Assembly (NCBI GenBank): GCA_016861185.1
Contig: BOKW01000003.1
Location: 434,001-498,000 of the forward strand
Origin: Betaproteobacteria bacterium
Lineage (GTDB): Bacteria; Pseudomonadota; Gammaproteobacteria; Burkholderiales; Burkholderiaceae_F
Reading direction: 5' to 3'
Length of the DNA stretch: 64,000 bases
Numbering within the stretch: the first letter of the stretch is position 1; the number at the start of each line of letters is the position of its first letter. This document shows, one piece after another, positions 16,782-25,923 of the stretch. A program made the translations under genes and the position numbers. Below the pieces are notes generated by a model. The model searched no databases and was not told the origin of the DNA. It saw only the letters and a program-made list of their open reading frames with translations.

Positions 16782-17594
16782 CTACTTGATACCGGCCTGC
16801 ATGAACGACTGCATGAACTGTCGCTGAAACAGCAGAAAGGCGACCAGCAGCGGCGCGATCGCCATGATCGTGCCCGCGCTGATGACCGCCCAGTCCACGC
16901 CCGACTCCGGGGCACCGAAGATCGCCAGCCCCACCGTCAGCGGCCGCGTTTCGACCGAGTTGGTGATCACCAGCGGCCAGAGGAAGTTGTTCCAGTGGTA
17001 GCTCACCGACACGAGTCCGTAGGCAAGGTAGGTCGGCCGCGCCAGCGGCACGTACACGCGCCACAGCACGCCGAGAAAGCCACAGCCTTCGACGCGCGCG
17101 GCCTCTTCCAGTTCGCGCGGCACCGTCTTGAACGTCTGCCGCAGCAGGAAGATGCCGAACGCGCTCGCCATGTACGGCAGCCCGATGCCGAGGATCGTGT
17201 CGACCAGGCCGAGCCGCGCCATGATGCGGTAGTTCTCGACGATCAGAACTTCCGGCATCACCATCAACTGCACCAGCACCAGCCCGAAAGCGACGTTGTG
17301 GCCGAAGAACTCGAAGCGGGCGAACGCGTACCCGGCGAGCGTGCACAGCACCAGCTGCGCCGACAGGATTATCGTCACCAGGACGACCGTGTTGACGAAG
17401 TGCCGCGGAAACGGCGCGTAGGTCCAGGCCTTCGCGAAGTTGGAGAGCGTGAGCGGTGCGAACAGATCGAAATGCGTCGCCATCTCGGGGGGGTGAAACG
17501 CGGCCCAGAACGCATAGGCGAGCGGCGACAGCCACAGAGCCGCGAGCAGCCAGGCGGCACCCGTTTCCAGTGCGAACCCGGGCCGCAGCCTCAC
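16782..17594 (-). CDS. ugpE: sn-Glycerol-3-phosphate ABC transporter permease UgpE
   Basis: A 270-residue six-helix permease. It carries the EAA-type loop with ELEEAARVEGCGFLGVLWRVYVPLARP, which contacts the ATPase, and ends with LLFQRQFMQSFMQAGIK, the classic carbohydrate-permease C-terminus. The start is GTG 17594, overlapping the ugpA stop as GTGA. It forms the channel with UgpA. Ligand assignment rests on the whole operon (order and UgpB similarity). Confidence 0.88.
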   Translation of the reverse strand: MRLRPGFALETGAAWLLAALWLSPLAYAFWAAFHPPEMATHFDLFAPLTLSNFAKAWTYAPFPRHFVNTVVLVTIILSAQLVLCTLAGYAFARFEFFGHNVAFGLVLVQLMVMPEVLIVENYRIMARLGLVDTILGIGLPYMASAFGIFLLRQTFKTVPRELEEAARVEGCGFLGVLWRVYVPLARPTYLAYGLVSVSYHWNNFLWPLVITNSVETRPLTVGLAIFGAPESGVDWAVISAGTIMAIAPLLVAFLLFQRQFMQSFMQAGIK

Positions 17595-18454
17595 CGGTAA
17601 TGCACCCGTTTCTCGATCAGTAGGAACTGCAGCACCGCCAGCACCGCGAGCAGCGCCAGCAGCACGACCGTCAGCGTCGACGCGTACGCCGTGTCGAAGA
17701 AGCTGAAAGCGACCTGGTAGATGTAGTAAAGGAGCAGGCTGGAGGCGTTGTCCGGCCCGCCCTTGGTGAGGATGAACAGATGGTCGACCAGCTTGAACGA
17801 GTTGATCGTCGCGTTCACCAGCACGAACAGCGTCGTCGGCATCAGCAACGGAAAGGTCACGCGTCGGAAGAAGTACCAGCGCGACGCACCCTCGATCTTC
17901 GCCGCCTCCGCCAGCTCGGGCGGCAGCGACTGCAGCGCCGCCAGATAGAAGATCATGAAGAAGCCGGCCTCCTTCCACACGACCATCACCATCGTCGCCG
18001 GCAGCACGAGGTGCGGGTCGCCGAGCCAGTTGTGGCTCGGCGCGCCGAACAGGGCGCCGACGCGATCGAACAGCCCGATCTGCGGCGTGTAGAAGAACAG
18101 CCACAGGTTCGCTACCGCGATCATCGGCAGCACCGTCGGCGTGAAGTACGCCATGCGCACGAGTGCGCGCGCGGGCAGCTTCTCGTTGACCCATAGCGCC
18201 ATCACCATCGCGATCGCGATCGCGGTGGGGATCGTGCCGAGCGCGAACCAGGCGTTGTTGCCCAGTACCTGCCAGAAGATCGGGTCGTCGACGAGTGCGG
18301 CGTAGTTGTCGAAACGGACGAACCGGGACGGACGCACCGCCGTCCCGGTCGAGAAGAAGCTGTCGATGAGGGTGGCGACCGCCGGGTAGTGCGTGAACCC
18401 GACGAGCAGGATCGCAGCCGGCGTGAGCAGCAGCCAGCCGTAGACGTGCTTCAT
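17591..18454 (-). CDS. ugpA: sn-Glycerol-3-phosphate ABC transporter permease UgpA
   Basis: A 287-residue inner-membrane permease opening with MKHVYGWLLLTPAAILLVGFT and containing the EAA loop LPPELAEAAKIEGASRWYFFRRVTFPLL, then TKGGPDNASSLLLYYIYQVAF, which is typical of UgpA. It starts 10 bp after the ugpB stop, and its own stop overlaps ugpE. Confidence 0.9.
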   Translation of the reverse strand: MKHVYGWLLLTPAAILLVGFTHYPAVATLIDSFFSTGTAVRPSRFVRFDNYAALVDDPIFWQVLGNNAWFALGTIPTAIAIAMVMALWVNEKLPARALVRMAYFTPTVLPMIAVANLWLFFYTPQIGLFDRVGALFGAPSHNWLGDPHLVLPATMVMVVWKEAGFFMIFYLAALQSLPPELAEAAKIEGASRWYFFRRVTFPLLMPTTLFVLVNATINSFKLVDHLFILTKGGPDNASSLLLYYIYQVAFSFFDTAYASTLTVVLLALLAVLAVLQFLLIEKRVHYR

Positions 18455-18464
18455 CGGGTGCGTC

Positions 18465-19739
18465 TTACCGATACGGCTTCAGCAGCTTGTCGGCCTCGGC
18501 CTGCGCCGCTTTCAGCGCGTCGGCCGGCGATTTCTGACCGGTCAGCGCTGCCTGGATCGCGTCGTCGAGCAGCTTGCGCACGCGCCCGGTCTGGAAGGTC
18601 GACAGCTCGGGGGTGGCGAATTCGAACTGGTCGCGCGCGACGACCGCCTGCGGAAAGTTCGCCGCGTACGCCTTGAGCTTCGGCGTGTTGTAAGCATCGG
18701 GCCGCGTGGCGACGTAGCCAGTGGCCATGCTCCAGTCGGCGGCGCGCTCGGGCGCCGTGATCCACTTGACGAAGGCGAGCGCGGCCTTGCGCTCCTCGGG
18801 CGTGGTCTTCTTGAAGAGATAGAAGTTGCCGCCGCCGGTGGGCGAGCCGCGCTGCTTCGACGCCGGCAGCATCGCCACGCCGAACGGGAACTTCGCGGTG
18901 TCTTTCACCGCGGTGAGGTTGCCGGTCGTGTGCCACATCATCGCGGTCTTGCCTTCGGTGAACGCCTGCCGCAGCGTGCCCCATTCGACCGTGCCCTCGG
19001 GCATCACCTTGTGCCTGGCGCCGAGATCGCGCCAGTACTGCAGCGCGGCGATGACATCCGGATGCGCGTAGTTCGTGCGGTTGCCGTCGCGGTTCATCAG
19101 ATCCTGGCCGTTCTGCCGCGCAAAAGCCTGGAACATCCAGTACGGATAGCCGGTCGACGGCACCATCACGCCCCAGCGCGTGACGTTGCCGGCGGCGTCC
19201 TTCTTCACGAGCTTGGCCGCCATCTGCGCCATCTCGGTCCAGTTGGCGGGCGGTTTCTCCGGGTCGAGCCCCGCTTCCTTGAAGGCTTCCTTGTTCCAGT
19301 ACAGCACGATCGTCGAGCGCTGGAAGGGGATGCCGTAGACCTTGCCCTTGTACGTCCCGTTCATCATCAGCGCGGGATAGAAGACCTTCAGCCAGGCCTT
19401 GTCCTCGGGCGCCGTGGCGACGTCGTCCCAGGCGACGATCACGTCCTGCTCGATCAACTCGTACAGGTCGATCGAGTAGAGCACCGACAGCGGCGCCGAC
19501 TGGCCGGCCTTCAACGCGGCGAGCGCCCGGATGCGCGCGTCGTCGTAGTTGCCGGCGTAGATCGGACTCACCTTGATGCCGGGGTGCTCCTGCTCGAACT
19601 GCCGCGCGTAGCCGTCGATCACCTTGGTGAGCGGCCCGCCGACGGCGATCGGGTAGTAGAAGGTCAGTTGGGTTTCGGCGCGCGCGGGCCCGACGGCCGC
19701 GAGCAACGCGGAAAGCACGAAAGCGGACAGCCATTTCAT
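18465..19739 (-). CDS. ugpB: sn-Glycerol-3-phosphate periplasmic binding protein UgpB
   Basis: A 424-residue secreted solute receptor. The Sec signal peptide ends GPARA, and the mature protein begins with TQLTFYYPIAVGGPLTKVID, close to UgpB proteins that bind glycerol-3-phosphate or glycerophosphocholine. KVYGIPFQRSTIVLYWNKEAF is a family block. Length (about 430) fits. It lies between ugpC and ugpA on the minus strand. Confidence 0.88.
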   Translation of the reverse strand: MKWLSAFVLSALLAAVGPARAETQLTFYYPIAVGGPLTKVIDGYARQFEQEHPGIKVSPIYAGNYDDARIRALAALKAGQSAPLSVLYSIDLYELIEQDVIVAWDDVATAPEDKAWLKVFYPALMMNGTYKGKVYGIPFQRSTIVLYWNKEAFKEAGLDPEKPPANWTEMAQMAAKLVKKDAAGNVTRWGVMVPSTGYPYWMFQAFARQNGQDLMNRDGNRTNYAHPDVIAALQYWRDLGARHKVMPEGTVEWGTLRQAFTEGKTAMMWHTTGNLTAVKDTAKFPFGVAMLPASKQRGSPTGGGNFYLFKKTTPEERKAALAFVKWITAPERAADWSMATGYVATRPDAYNTPKLKAYAANFPQAVVARDQFEFATPELSTFQTGRVRKLLDDAIQAALTGQKSPADALKAAQAEADKLLKPYR

Positions 19740-19788
19740 GGTCGACGTCCCTTCGGTGGTTGGTTGAACGGGAATTCGATCACGCTAG

Positions 19789-20859
19789 TCACGCCGCCAG
19801 GGGAAGCGATTGACCCACGTCAGATCGCACGCCACTGGCTGCATCGAACACGTGAACCGAGCCGGGATCCCAGCCTAGTCGCACCTGCGCGCCGGCGGAA
19901 AGGCGCAATTGACCCGGAGCGCGAGCCAGAAGCGACTCACGGCCGACCCGGGCGGTGATGATCGTGTCGGCGCCGTGATACTCGGCGTTCGTGACCTCCG
20001 CAGACACGCCGCCCGCGTCGATCAGCCGGACGTGTTCGGGCCGCACGCCGAACGTCAGCCCCGCGCCACGGCCGCGCAGCACCGGCTCCTTCGCGCCGCG
20101 GATCACCGCGCCGTCCGGTCCGTCCTCCATCGCCACGAGGTTCATCGCCGGCGTGCCGATGAAGCGCGCCGCGAAGATCGTCTGCGGCCGCGCGTACAGC
20201 TCCTCCGGCGTGCCCTCCTGCTCGATGCGTCCGTCGCGCATCAGCACGATCCGATGAGCCATGCTCATCGCCTCGATCTGGTCGTGCGTGACGTAGACGA
20301 CCGTCATGTCGAGCCGCTGCTGCAGCGCGCGGATTTCGACCCGCATGCCGTGGCGCAGTTGCGCGTCGAGGTTGGACAGCGGCTCGTCCATCAGACAGAT
20401 CCTGTTCTCGGCGACGATCGCGCGCGCGAGCGCGACGCGCTGGCGCTGCCCGCCCGAAAGCTGCGCGGGTTTGCGCACGAGCTGCTCCGACAGGCCGACC
20501 AGCTCGGCCACGCGCGCCAGCCGCGCATCGCGCTCGCTCTTCGGCAGGCGCCGCACCTTCAGCCCGAAGACGATGTTCTCTGCGACCGACAGATGCGGGA
20601 AAAGCGCATACGACTGGAACACCATCGAGACCTTGCGCTTGTCGGGCGCGAGCCGCGTCACGTCGCGCCCGCCGATCAGGATACGGCCCTCGCCGGGTTC
20701 CTCCAGTCCCGCGATCAGCCGCAGGATCGTCGACTTGCCGCAGCCCGAGGGTCCGAGCAGGACGAGGAACTTGCCCGACTCGGCGTGCAGGCTCACGCCG
20801 TCGACTGCGCGCACGGCGCCGTAGCGCTTGGACACCCGCTCCAGGACGATGTCGGTCAT
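19789..20859 (-). CDS. ugpC: sn-Glycerol-3-phosphate ABC transporter ATP-binding protein UgpC
   Basis: A 356-residue ATPase of the MalK/UgpC group. Walker A is GPSGCGKST (36-44), signature LSGGQRQRVALARA, Walker B ICLMDEPLSNLDA, switch His in VYVTHDQIEAMSM, followed by a C-terminal TOBE/OB regulatory domain (FGVRPEHVRLIDAGG). It is the first gene of the operon. CATAAT lies 9 nt before its ATG, so the mRNA leader may be very short. Confidence 0.9.
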   Translation of the reverse strand: MTDIVLERVSKRYGAVRAVDGVSLHAESGKFLVLLGPSGCGKSTILRLIAGLEEPGEGRILIGGRDVTRLAPDKRKVSMVFQSYALFPHLSVAENIVFGLKVRRLPKSERDARLARVAELVGLSEQLVRKPAQLSGGQRQRVALARAIVAENRICLMDEPLSNLDAQLRHGMRVEIRALQQRLDMTVVYVTHDQIEAMSMAHRIVLMRDGRIEQEGTPEELYARPQTIFAARFIGTPAMNLVAMEDGPDGAVIRGAKEPVLRGRGAGLTFGVRPEHVRLIDAGGVSAEVTNAEYHGADTIITARVGRESLLARAPGQLRLSAGAQVRLGWDPGSVHVFDAASGVRSDVGQSLPLAA

Positions 20860-20971
20860 GGGGCGGGGATTATGCCGTCGTTCGCTCGCGAGCAGCCCAG
20901 TTCCGGCAAGTCATGGACGAACTGCGCACCGGCCGCGCGGTGCGCAGACCCTCGGCGCCGCGGCCCGGCTC

Positions 20972-21505
20972 TTACGGACAGCGCACCGCCGGATTCCAAT
21001 CGTTGAAGATGCCGTCGCGGTTGCTCTTCCACACCCACAGGTGCAACTCGTAGAACGCCGGCACGCCGTAGCGGTTCGGCGCGCGCACCAGGTGGAACGG
21101 ATGGCCGAACAGTACCGGCGGCTGCGGATGGAGGGCGTCCCACGCATCCTGGAACACGATGTACTCCACGCCGACGAGCTGCAGCCTGCCGTCCTTGCCC
21201 GGCTCGTACATCAGCGCCTCCGGGCGCAACGGATCGAGCACGGCGTCGCCGGCGAGCGCGCTGTTCAGGTAGTGGATACCCATCGCGCCCTGGCCCGGCT
21301 GCTCGACGCAGTTCAGGAACTGGCTGTAGCCGGCGTCTTGCGCGGCGCCTACGTCCAGAAACGGCCGGGTGGCGAGCCGCACCTGCGCGATCGCCTGCTC
21401 CACGTCTCCGGTCGCGGCCGCTTCGCCGTGCGCAAACGCAGGCGTCTGCAGGGCCAGCACAATCGCCAGCGCGATGCCGGCGCATGTCGAATTCACTCGT
21501 TTCAT
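20972..21505 (-). CDS. Secreted hypothetical protein
   Basis: A 177-residue protein with a clear Sec signal (IALAIVLALQTPAFAHG). The mature domain contains CVEQPGQGAMGIHYLN, PEALMYEP, VEYIVFQDAWDA and YELHLWVWKSNRDGIFNDWNPAVRC, with two cysteines that could form a disulfide. I recall similar unnamed periplasmic proteins in proteobacteria but no assigned function. It is followed after 113 bp by ugpC and preceded by a DUF4242-like gene on the same strand. Confidence 0.75.
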   Translation of the reverse strand: MKRVNSTCAGIALAIVLALQTPAFAHGEAAATGDVEQAIAQVRLATRPFLDVGAAQDAGYSQFLNCVEQPGQGAMGIHYLNSALAGDAVLDPLRPEALMYEPGKDGRLQLVGVEYIVFQDAWDALHPQPPVLFGHPFHLVRAPNRYGVPAFYELHLWVWKSNRDGIFNDWNPAVRCP

Positions 21506-21525
21506 GGTTCTGCTTCCCGGCGCAA

Positions 21526-21801
21526 TCAGGGCAGGTAGAAGTAGGGATCGAGCACGCGGACTTCGGTAATGCGATCGACCGGCAGGCCATTGCGCTCCGC
21601 AACCTTGCGGATCGCTTCGGGGGTCGGCCCGTCGTAGATGCAGTACGTCCGTCTGCGGTCCGGCGTCACGTACGAGTGGACCCAGGTGACGTCGCGCTCT
21701 GTGTTGTTGGCGATCACGCCCTCAACGATCTTGCGGCCGTCGTCGGTGAGCGGGATCGCCAGTCCATCTGGAAAACTGCGTTCGATCAGGTAGCGGGGCA
21801 T
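21526..21801 (-). CDS. DUF4242 / nickel-binding-like small protein
   Basis: A 91-residue protein starting MPRYLIERSFPDGLAIP, with VTWVHSYVTPDRRRTYCIYDGPTPEAIRKVAERNGLPVDRITEVRVLDPYFYLP spread over its length (residues about 39-91). This pattern (Met-Pro-x-Tyr-hydrophobic-Glu at the start, Thr-Tyr-Cys-hydrophobic-Tyr in the middle, Val at the end) is that of DUF4242 ferredoxin-like-fold proteins, some described as nickel-binding. No catalytic role is known. It lies downstream of the LuxR-type regulator and may be its target, though 104 bp separate them. Confidence 0.72.
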   Translation of the reverse strand: MPRYLIERSFPDGLAIPLTDDGRKIVEGVIANNTERDVTWVHSYVTPDRRRTYCIYDGPTPEAIRKVAERNGLPVDRITEVRVLDPYFYLP

Positions 21802-21905
21802 GTGTATCTCCTTGCTGGCGACGGCACGTCGCCGTCGCAGCAAGGTTCGCGCGCCGCGCTCGCGCACGCGTCGGCGGCATTGCCCAAATTGGCCGCCGCG
21901 CCTGC

Positions 21906-24491
21906 CTATTCTTCCGCTGTGGGCTCGACGAGCCCGCTGCGCTGCGCGCGCTGGATCGCCTCGACGCGCGTGGCCACGCCGAGCTTGGCGATCAGCGCCG
22001 CGACGTGGTGATCGACGGTACGCACCGAGCGACTCAAGCGACGTGCGATCTCGGCGTTGCGCAGGCCCGTGCACAGCAGCCGCAGCACCTCGACTTCGCG
22101 CCGCGTCAGCCCGTACGGGTTCTCGCGCGTCGTCGCGCGCGCGCCGCGCGGCACGCCGCGCACGCCGGCCGCGCGCAGCCGGCGGCGCAACTGTTCGACG
22201 GCGGGCCGCGCGCCGAGCGCATCGAAGATTTCGAGCGCTTGTCGCTGCGCCGCGCTGTCGCCGTCGGCCAGGGCGCGCGCTTGTTCGTACCGGGCGCCGA
22301 TTCCCTCCCATGCCGCCGCCGCTTCACGCCAGCGGCCGGCCATCTCGTGCGCGAAAGGTTCCGCGCAGCCCTCGGGTGCGTGCTCAATGCCGCCGGCGCG
22401 CCAGCGCCACATCGCCAGTTCGCCGATGAACCACGAATGGCCGTGCCGTTGCGCGAGCGGAAGGGCGGCCGCCGCCTCGGCGTCGGCGCCGACGACGTCG
22501 CCGCGTGCGATTGCGGCCTCGGCGCGCGCTGCGCGCACCGGCGCGATCCGCTGCAACGTTCCGGTCGCTTCCGCCAGTCGCAGCGCCTCGTCGAGCACGG
22601 CCTCGGCGCCCGGGTCGCCGCGCCGAAGGCGGAGCCGGCCGAGCGCGACCAACGCCATAACGCGGCTCGTCGTCGCGGACATCGCATCGCCGAGCGCATC
22701 GGCCGCGTGCGCGGCCGCCTCGTCCCAGCGGCCGGTGTACAGCTCCACCAGCGCCAGCCAGGCGGTCGCGTAGTGCAGATAGAAGTCGATCTCGTGCTGC
22801 GTAGAGAAACGGATCGCCTCGCGCAGCCACTGCTCGGCCTCGGCAAGCCGCCACAGCTCGCCCGAACCCGAGCCAAGGTTCGAGTAGGCGTTGGCGGCGA
22901 CCCAGTGCAGTTGCTCCGCGAGCGCAAGCTGCAGCGTCTGCTGCAGATAACGGCAGCCGTCGTCGTAGTCGATGAAGAGCAGCGCAGTGCCGAGCGTGCC
23001 GAGCGCGGCAGCGTGCGTCTCCGCCGTGCCGAGCTCTTGCGCCAGCGCCAGCGAACGCCGCGCCCATTCGACGCTCTCCGCGCAATCGCGGTTGAGCATC
23101 CGCAGTTGCGCCTGCACCCAGTACGCGTACGCACGCTCCTGCGACGGCGGCAGCCGATCGAGCAGCTCAATCGCGCGGCGGCTGTCAGCGTCCGCCTGCG
23201 CGTTGCGCAGCGCCAGCACTTGCACGAGCGCCATGCGGCTCAGGTTGTGCGCCTGCTGCACCGTCTGCCCGCTGCGCGCGTAGGAGGCGTCGAGCGCGCG
23301 GCGCGCTTCGATTGCCTCGACGAGCTGATCGGTGAGCTGGCATTCGAGCGCGTAGGCCTCGAGCCATTGCTGGCGCTGTGCTTCGTCGGCCGGCGCGCCG
23401 TCGCGCAGCGCGCGCGCCCATTGCGCGGCAGCCTCGCGGTGCGCACCGCGGTTGCGCGCCTGCTCCGCGGCGAGCGGCGCGTAACGGCTGACCGCCGCGA
23501 CGTCGTGCGCATGCGCGGCATGGTGCACGAGCCGTGCCGGCGCGATCTCGCGGCCGGAAGCGATCAACGTGGCGAGCACGCGCGCGTGCACCGCCTGCGC
23601 CAGCGGCGGCGACAGCGACGCCTCGACCGCCACCCGCGCGAGCTCGTGGCGGAACGCAAGTGTGGTGCCGTCGGCGACCAGCAGGCCGATATCGATGCAC
23701 GCGTCCACCGTGGCCGGCGGCGGAGCGAGCAGTTCATCTGCGACCCAGCGTTCGATGCGCGCCGGCACCACCGCGGCCAGACGCACCAGCTCCTGCGCCG
23801 GCAGCGGCAGGCGCGCAAAGCGCGCCAGCACCAGATCCTGCACGCTGCGCGGCACCACCGTGCCGCCTTCGCGCAGGACTTCGACCACGAAGAACGGGTT
23901 GCCGCGCGTGGCGTCGAATACACCGGTCGCCGAGCGCCGCGCGCGCCGCGCAAGCGTCTCGACCGCCTGCGGCGACAGCCGCTCGAGCTCAACGCGCGTG
24001 ACCGCCGCGGCCGGTAGCTCGCCGAGCACACGGCGCAGCGGGTGCGACGCAGACACCTCGTCGTCGCGGAAGCTGACCGCCAGCAGCGCGTGCGTGCGCT
24101 CGATGCGTCGGCCAAGGAACTTCAGCAGGTCGAGTGTGGCGTCGTCAGCCCAATGCGCGTCCTCGATCACGACCAGCACCGCGCCCGCCGCCATCCGCAG
24201 CTCGTCGAGCACCGCCTCGAAAAGCGCGGACCGCGGGCCGCTCAGGTGCGCGGCGAACCGTGGGCGCCGGTCGCGTGCGATGTCGAGCAGCGGCGCCAGC
24301 GGGTGCGGCGTCTGCAGCGCGTCGCACGCGCCCCACCACACGGCGTCGTGCGCCGCAGTCAGTGCGCGCAGCACGCTCGTCTTGCCGATGCCCGCTTCGC
24401 CCGCGATCAGCACGACGTTGCCGCGCGTCGCTGCCGTCTGCAGGCAGGCGCGCAACGTCTGCAATGCTGGCTCGCGCTCGACCAACTCCAT
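21906..24491 (-). CDS. Large ATP-binding LuxR-family transcriptional regulator (LAL)
   Basis: An 861-residue STAND-type regulator. The N-terminus is an AAA/NACHT-like ATPase module with Walker A GEAGIGKT (31-38) and a Walker-B-like VLVVIEDAHWADDATLDLL. A long helical TPR/MalT-like middle fills residues of about 300-780. The C-terminus is a LuxR helix-turn-helix: LTRREVEVLRLLCTGLRNAEIARRLSRSVRTVDHHVAALIAKL. Such proteins activate transcription on binding an unknown inducer with ATP. An inverted repeat TCCCGAC/GTCGGGA overlaps and precedes its start (24491-24497 and 24522-24528). The DUF4242 and secreted-protein genes downstream are possible targets. Confidence 0.88.
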   Translation of the reverse strand: MELVEREPALQTLRACLQTAATRGNVVLIAGEAGIGKTSVLRALTAAHDAVWWGACDALQTPHPLAPLLDIARDRRPRFAAHLSGPRSALFEAVLDELRMAAGAVLVVIEDAHWADDATLDLLKFLGRRIERTHALLAVSFRDDEVSASHPLRRVLGELPAAAVTRVELERLSPQAVETLARRARRSATGVFDATRGNPFFVVEVLREGGTVVPRSVQDLVLARFARLPLPAQELVRLAAVVPARIERWVADELLAPPPATVDACIDIGLLVADGTTLAFRHELARVAVEASLSPPLAQAVHARVLATLIASGREIAPARLVHHAAHAHDVAAVSRYAPLAAEQARNRGAHREAAAQWARALRDGAPADEAQRQQWLEAYALECQLTDQLVEAIEARRALDASYARSGQTVQQAHNLSRMALVQVLALRNAQADADSRRAIELLDRLPPSQERAYAYWVQAQLRMLNRDCAESVEWARRSLALAQELGTAETHAAALGTLGTALLFIDYDDGCRYLQQTLQLALAEQLHWVAANAYSNLGSGSGELWRLAEAEQWLREAIRFSTQHEIDFYLHYATAWLALVELYTGRWDEAAAHAADALGDAMSATTSRVMALVALGRLRLRRGDPGAEAVLDEALRLAEATGTLQRIAPVRAARAEAAIARGDVVGADAEAAAALPLAQRHGHSWFIGELAMWRWRAGGIEHAPEGCAEPFAHEMAGRWREAAAAWEGIGARYEQARALADGDSAAQRQALEIFDALGARPAVEQLRRRLRAAGVRGVPRGARATTRENPYGLTRREVEVLRLLCTGLRNAEIARRLSRSVRTVDHHVAALIAKLGVATRVEAIQRAQRSGLVEPTAEE

Positions 24492-24876
24492 CCCGACTCA
24501 AGACCTCTCAGGCTCGATCATGTCGGGAGGATTCTGCCGCCAACCGACCCCGCATCGCGAGCCGGGGCGTCACGCAGCGTCGAGTTCGAGATCGCACCCG
24601 GCAGCGACAGGGGTCCGCCTTTGCGAGCACCCGTCGTGATGCCCGTCAGCACGGGCGGATACGACAGCTAGTTGTCGCGATCCGCGTAGACGCCCGCATG
24701 GGCTTCCGCGAGCCGATGCACGGTTAGACTCTCGCCGCTTTGTGGTGCCGGGAAGCTCACCGCCCGACCCGCGACTGCCAGTGGATGAACGGTCCGGCTC
24801 ATCGCCTTCCCTCAGCGCAAGACCAACTGTGGGCCTTGGCCCCATCGGTGGTGAGAGCGGCGACGTATGAGGCGCT
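24492..24876. other. Intergenic stretch without a supported gene
   Basis: About 385 bp between the LuxR-type regulator and tRNA-Thr. I see no convincing ORF, terminator or repeat of the kinds found elsewhere. It should contain the regulator's promoter; a GTCGGGA half-site at 24522-24528 is the only symmetric element noted. Confidence 0.5.
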
Positions 24877-24952
<76 letters not shown>

Positions 24953-25025
24953 AACGCAGGGGCGCGATTATAGGCCGGGCCGCCGGCTCGTCCAAGGGCG
25001 TGCATCTCAGCCCGCACTCGAACAC

Positions 25026-25922
25026 ATGATCACCACGATCCTGCTGATCCTGCCCGACTTCGCGCTGATCCTGCTCGGGCTGCTGCTAGCGTGGCGCTTC
25101 GGCTACGAGCGCGGCTTCTGGAACGGCGCGGAGAAGCTCGTCTACTACGTGCTGTTTCCGGGGCTGCTGTTCACCTCGATCAACGCGGCGCAGTTCACGC
25201 TCGGCGGCGAAGCCAAGGCGCTCGGCGTGGCCGTCGCGGCCTTCCTGTGCGCGGTCGCGCTCGGCTTCGTAGCGCGGCTGGCGCGTCCGCCGGCCGATGT
25301 CTACGCGAGCTGCGTGCAGACCGCCTTCCGGTACAACTCGTACGTCGGGCTCGCGCTCGCGCAGTCGCTGCTGGGGGCAAGAGGCGTGGCGCTGCTCGCG
25401 CTGATCCTCGCGGTGTGCGTGCCGCTCGCCAACGTGTTCGCGGTCTATGCGCTCGCGCGCCACCGCAAGACGGGGCTTGCGCGCGAGCTCGTCACCAATC
25501 CGCTGATCGTGTCGACGGTGGCGGGGCTGGCGAGCAATCTGCTCGGTTGGAAGCTGCCCGCGCTGGCCGCGGGCTTTCTCGCCAAGCTCGGCAATGCGAG
25601 CCTTGCGCTCGGGCTGATGTGCATCGGCGCGGGGCTGACCCTCGCCGGCGTCCACGCCCATCGCGGGCTGATCGCGTACTTTTCCGTCGTCAAGCTCGCG
25701 GTGTTCCCGCTGCTGGCGCTCGTGTTCGCGAAGCTGATCGGCCTTGGTTCGCTCGAGACGCAGCTCGTCGTGCTGTTCGCCGCGTTGCCGACCGCGTCGA
25801 CGACCTACGTGCTCGCCGCAAGGCTTGGCGGGAACGCTCCGCCGGTGGCGGCAACCGTGACCGCGCAGACGCTCGTTTCGATGGCGACGATGCCCTTCTG
25901 GATCCTGCTCGCCGCGCGCTGA
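25026..25922 (+). CDS. AEC (auxin efflux carrier) family transporter
   Basis: A 298-residue inner-membrane protein of about ten hydrophobic segments starting MITTILLILPDFALILLGLLL. It has the pattern LPGLLFTSINAAQF-like near residue 45, NSYVGLALAQSLLG, and the repeat GNASLALGLMCIGAGLTL, which resemble AEC carriers (organic-acid or auxin-like exporters, bile/arsenite permease fold). The substrate is unknown. It converges on queG, with a single base between the stops. Confidence 0.85.
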   Translation: MITTILLILPDFALILLGLLLAWRFGYERGFWNGAEKLVYYVLFPGLLFTSINAAQFTLGGEAKALGVAVAAFLCAVALGFVARLARPPADVYASCVQTAFRYNSYVGLALAQSLLGARGVALLALILAVCVPLANVFAVYALARHRKTGLARELVTNPLIVSTVAGLASNLLGWKLPALAAGFLAKLGNASLALGLMCIGAGLTLAGVHAHRGLIAYFSVVKLAVFPLLALVFAKLIGLGSLETQLVVLFAALPTASTTYVLAARLGGNAPPVAATVTAQTLVSMATMPFWILLAAR

Positions 25923-25923
25923 T

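Noticed and set aside
25026-25922. AEC protein as an auxin or malonate transporter specifically
   Set aside because: No neighbouring catabolic genes indicate the substrate.
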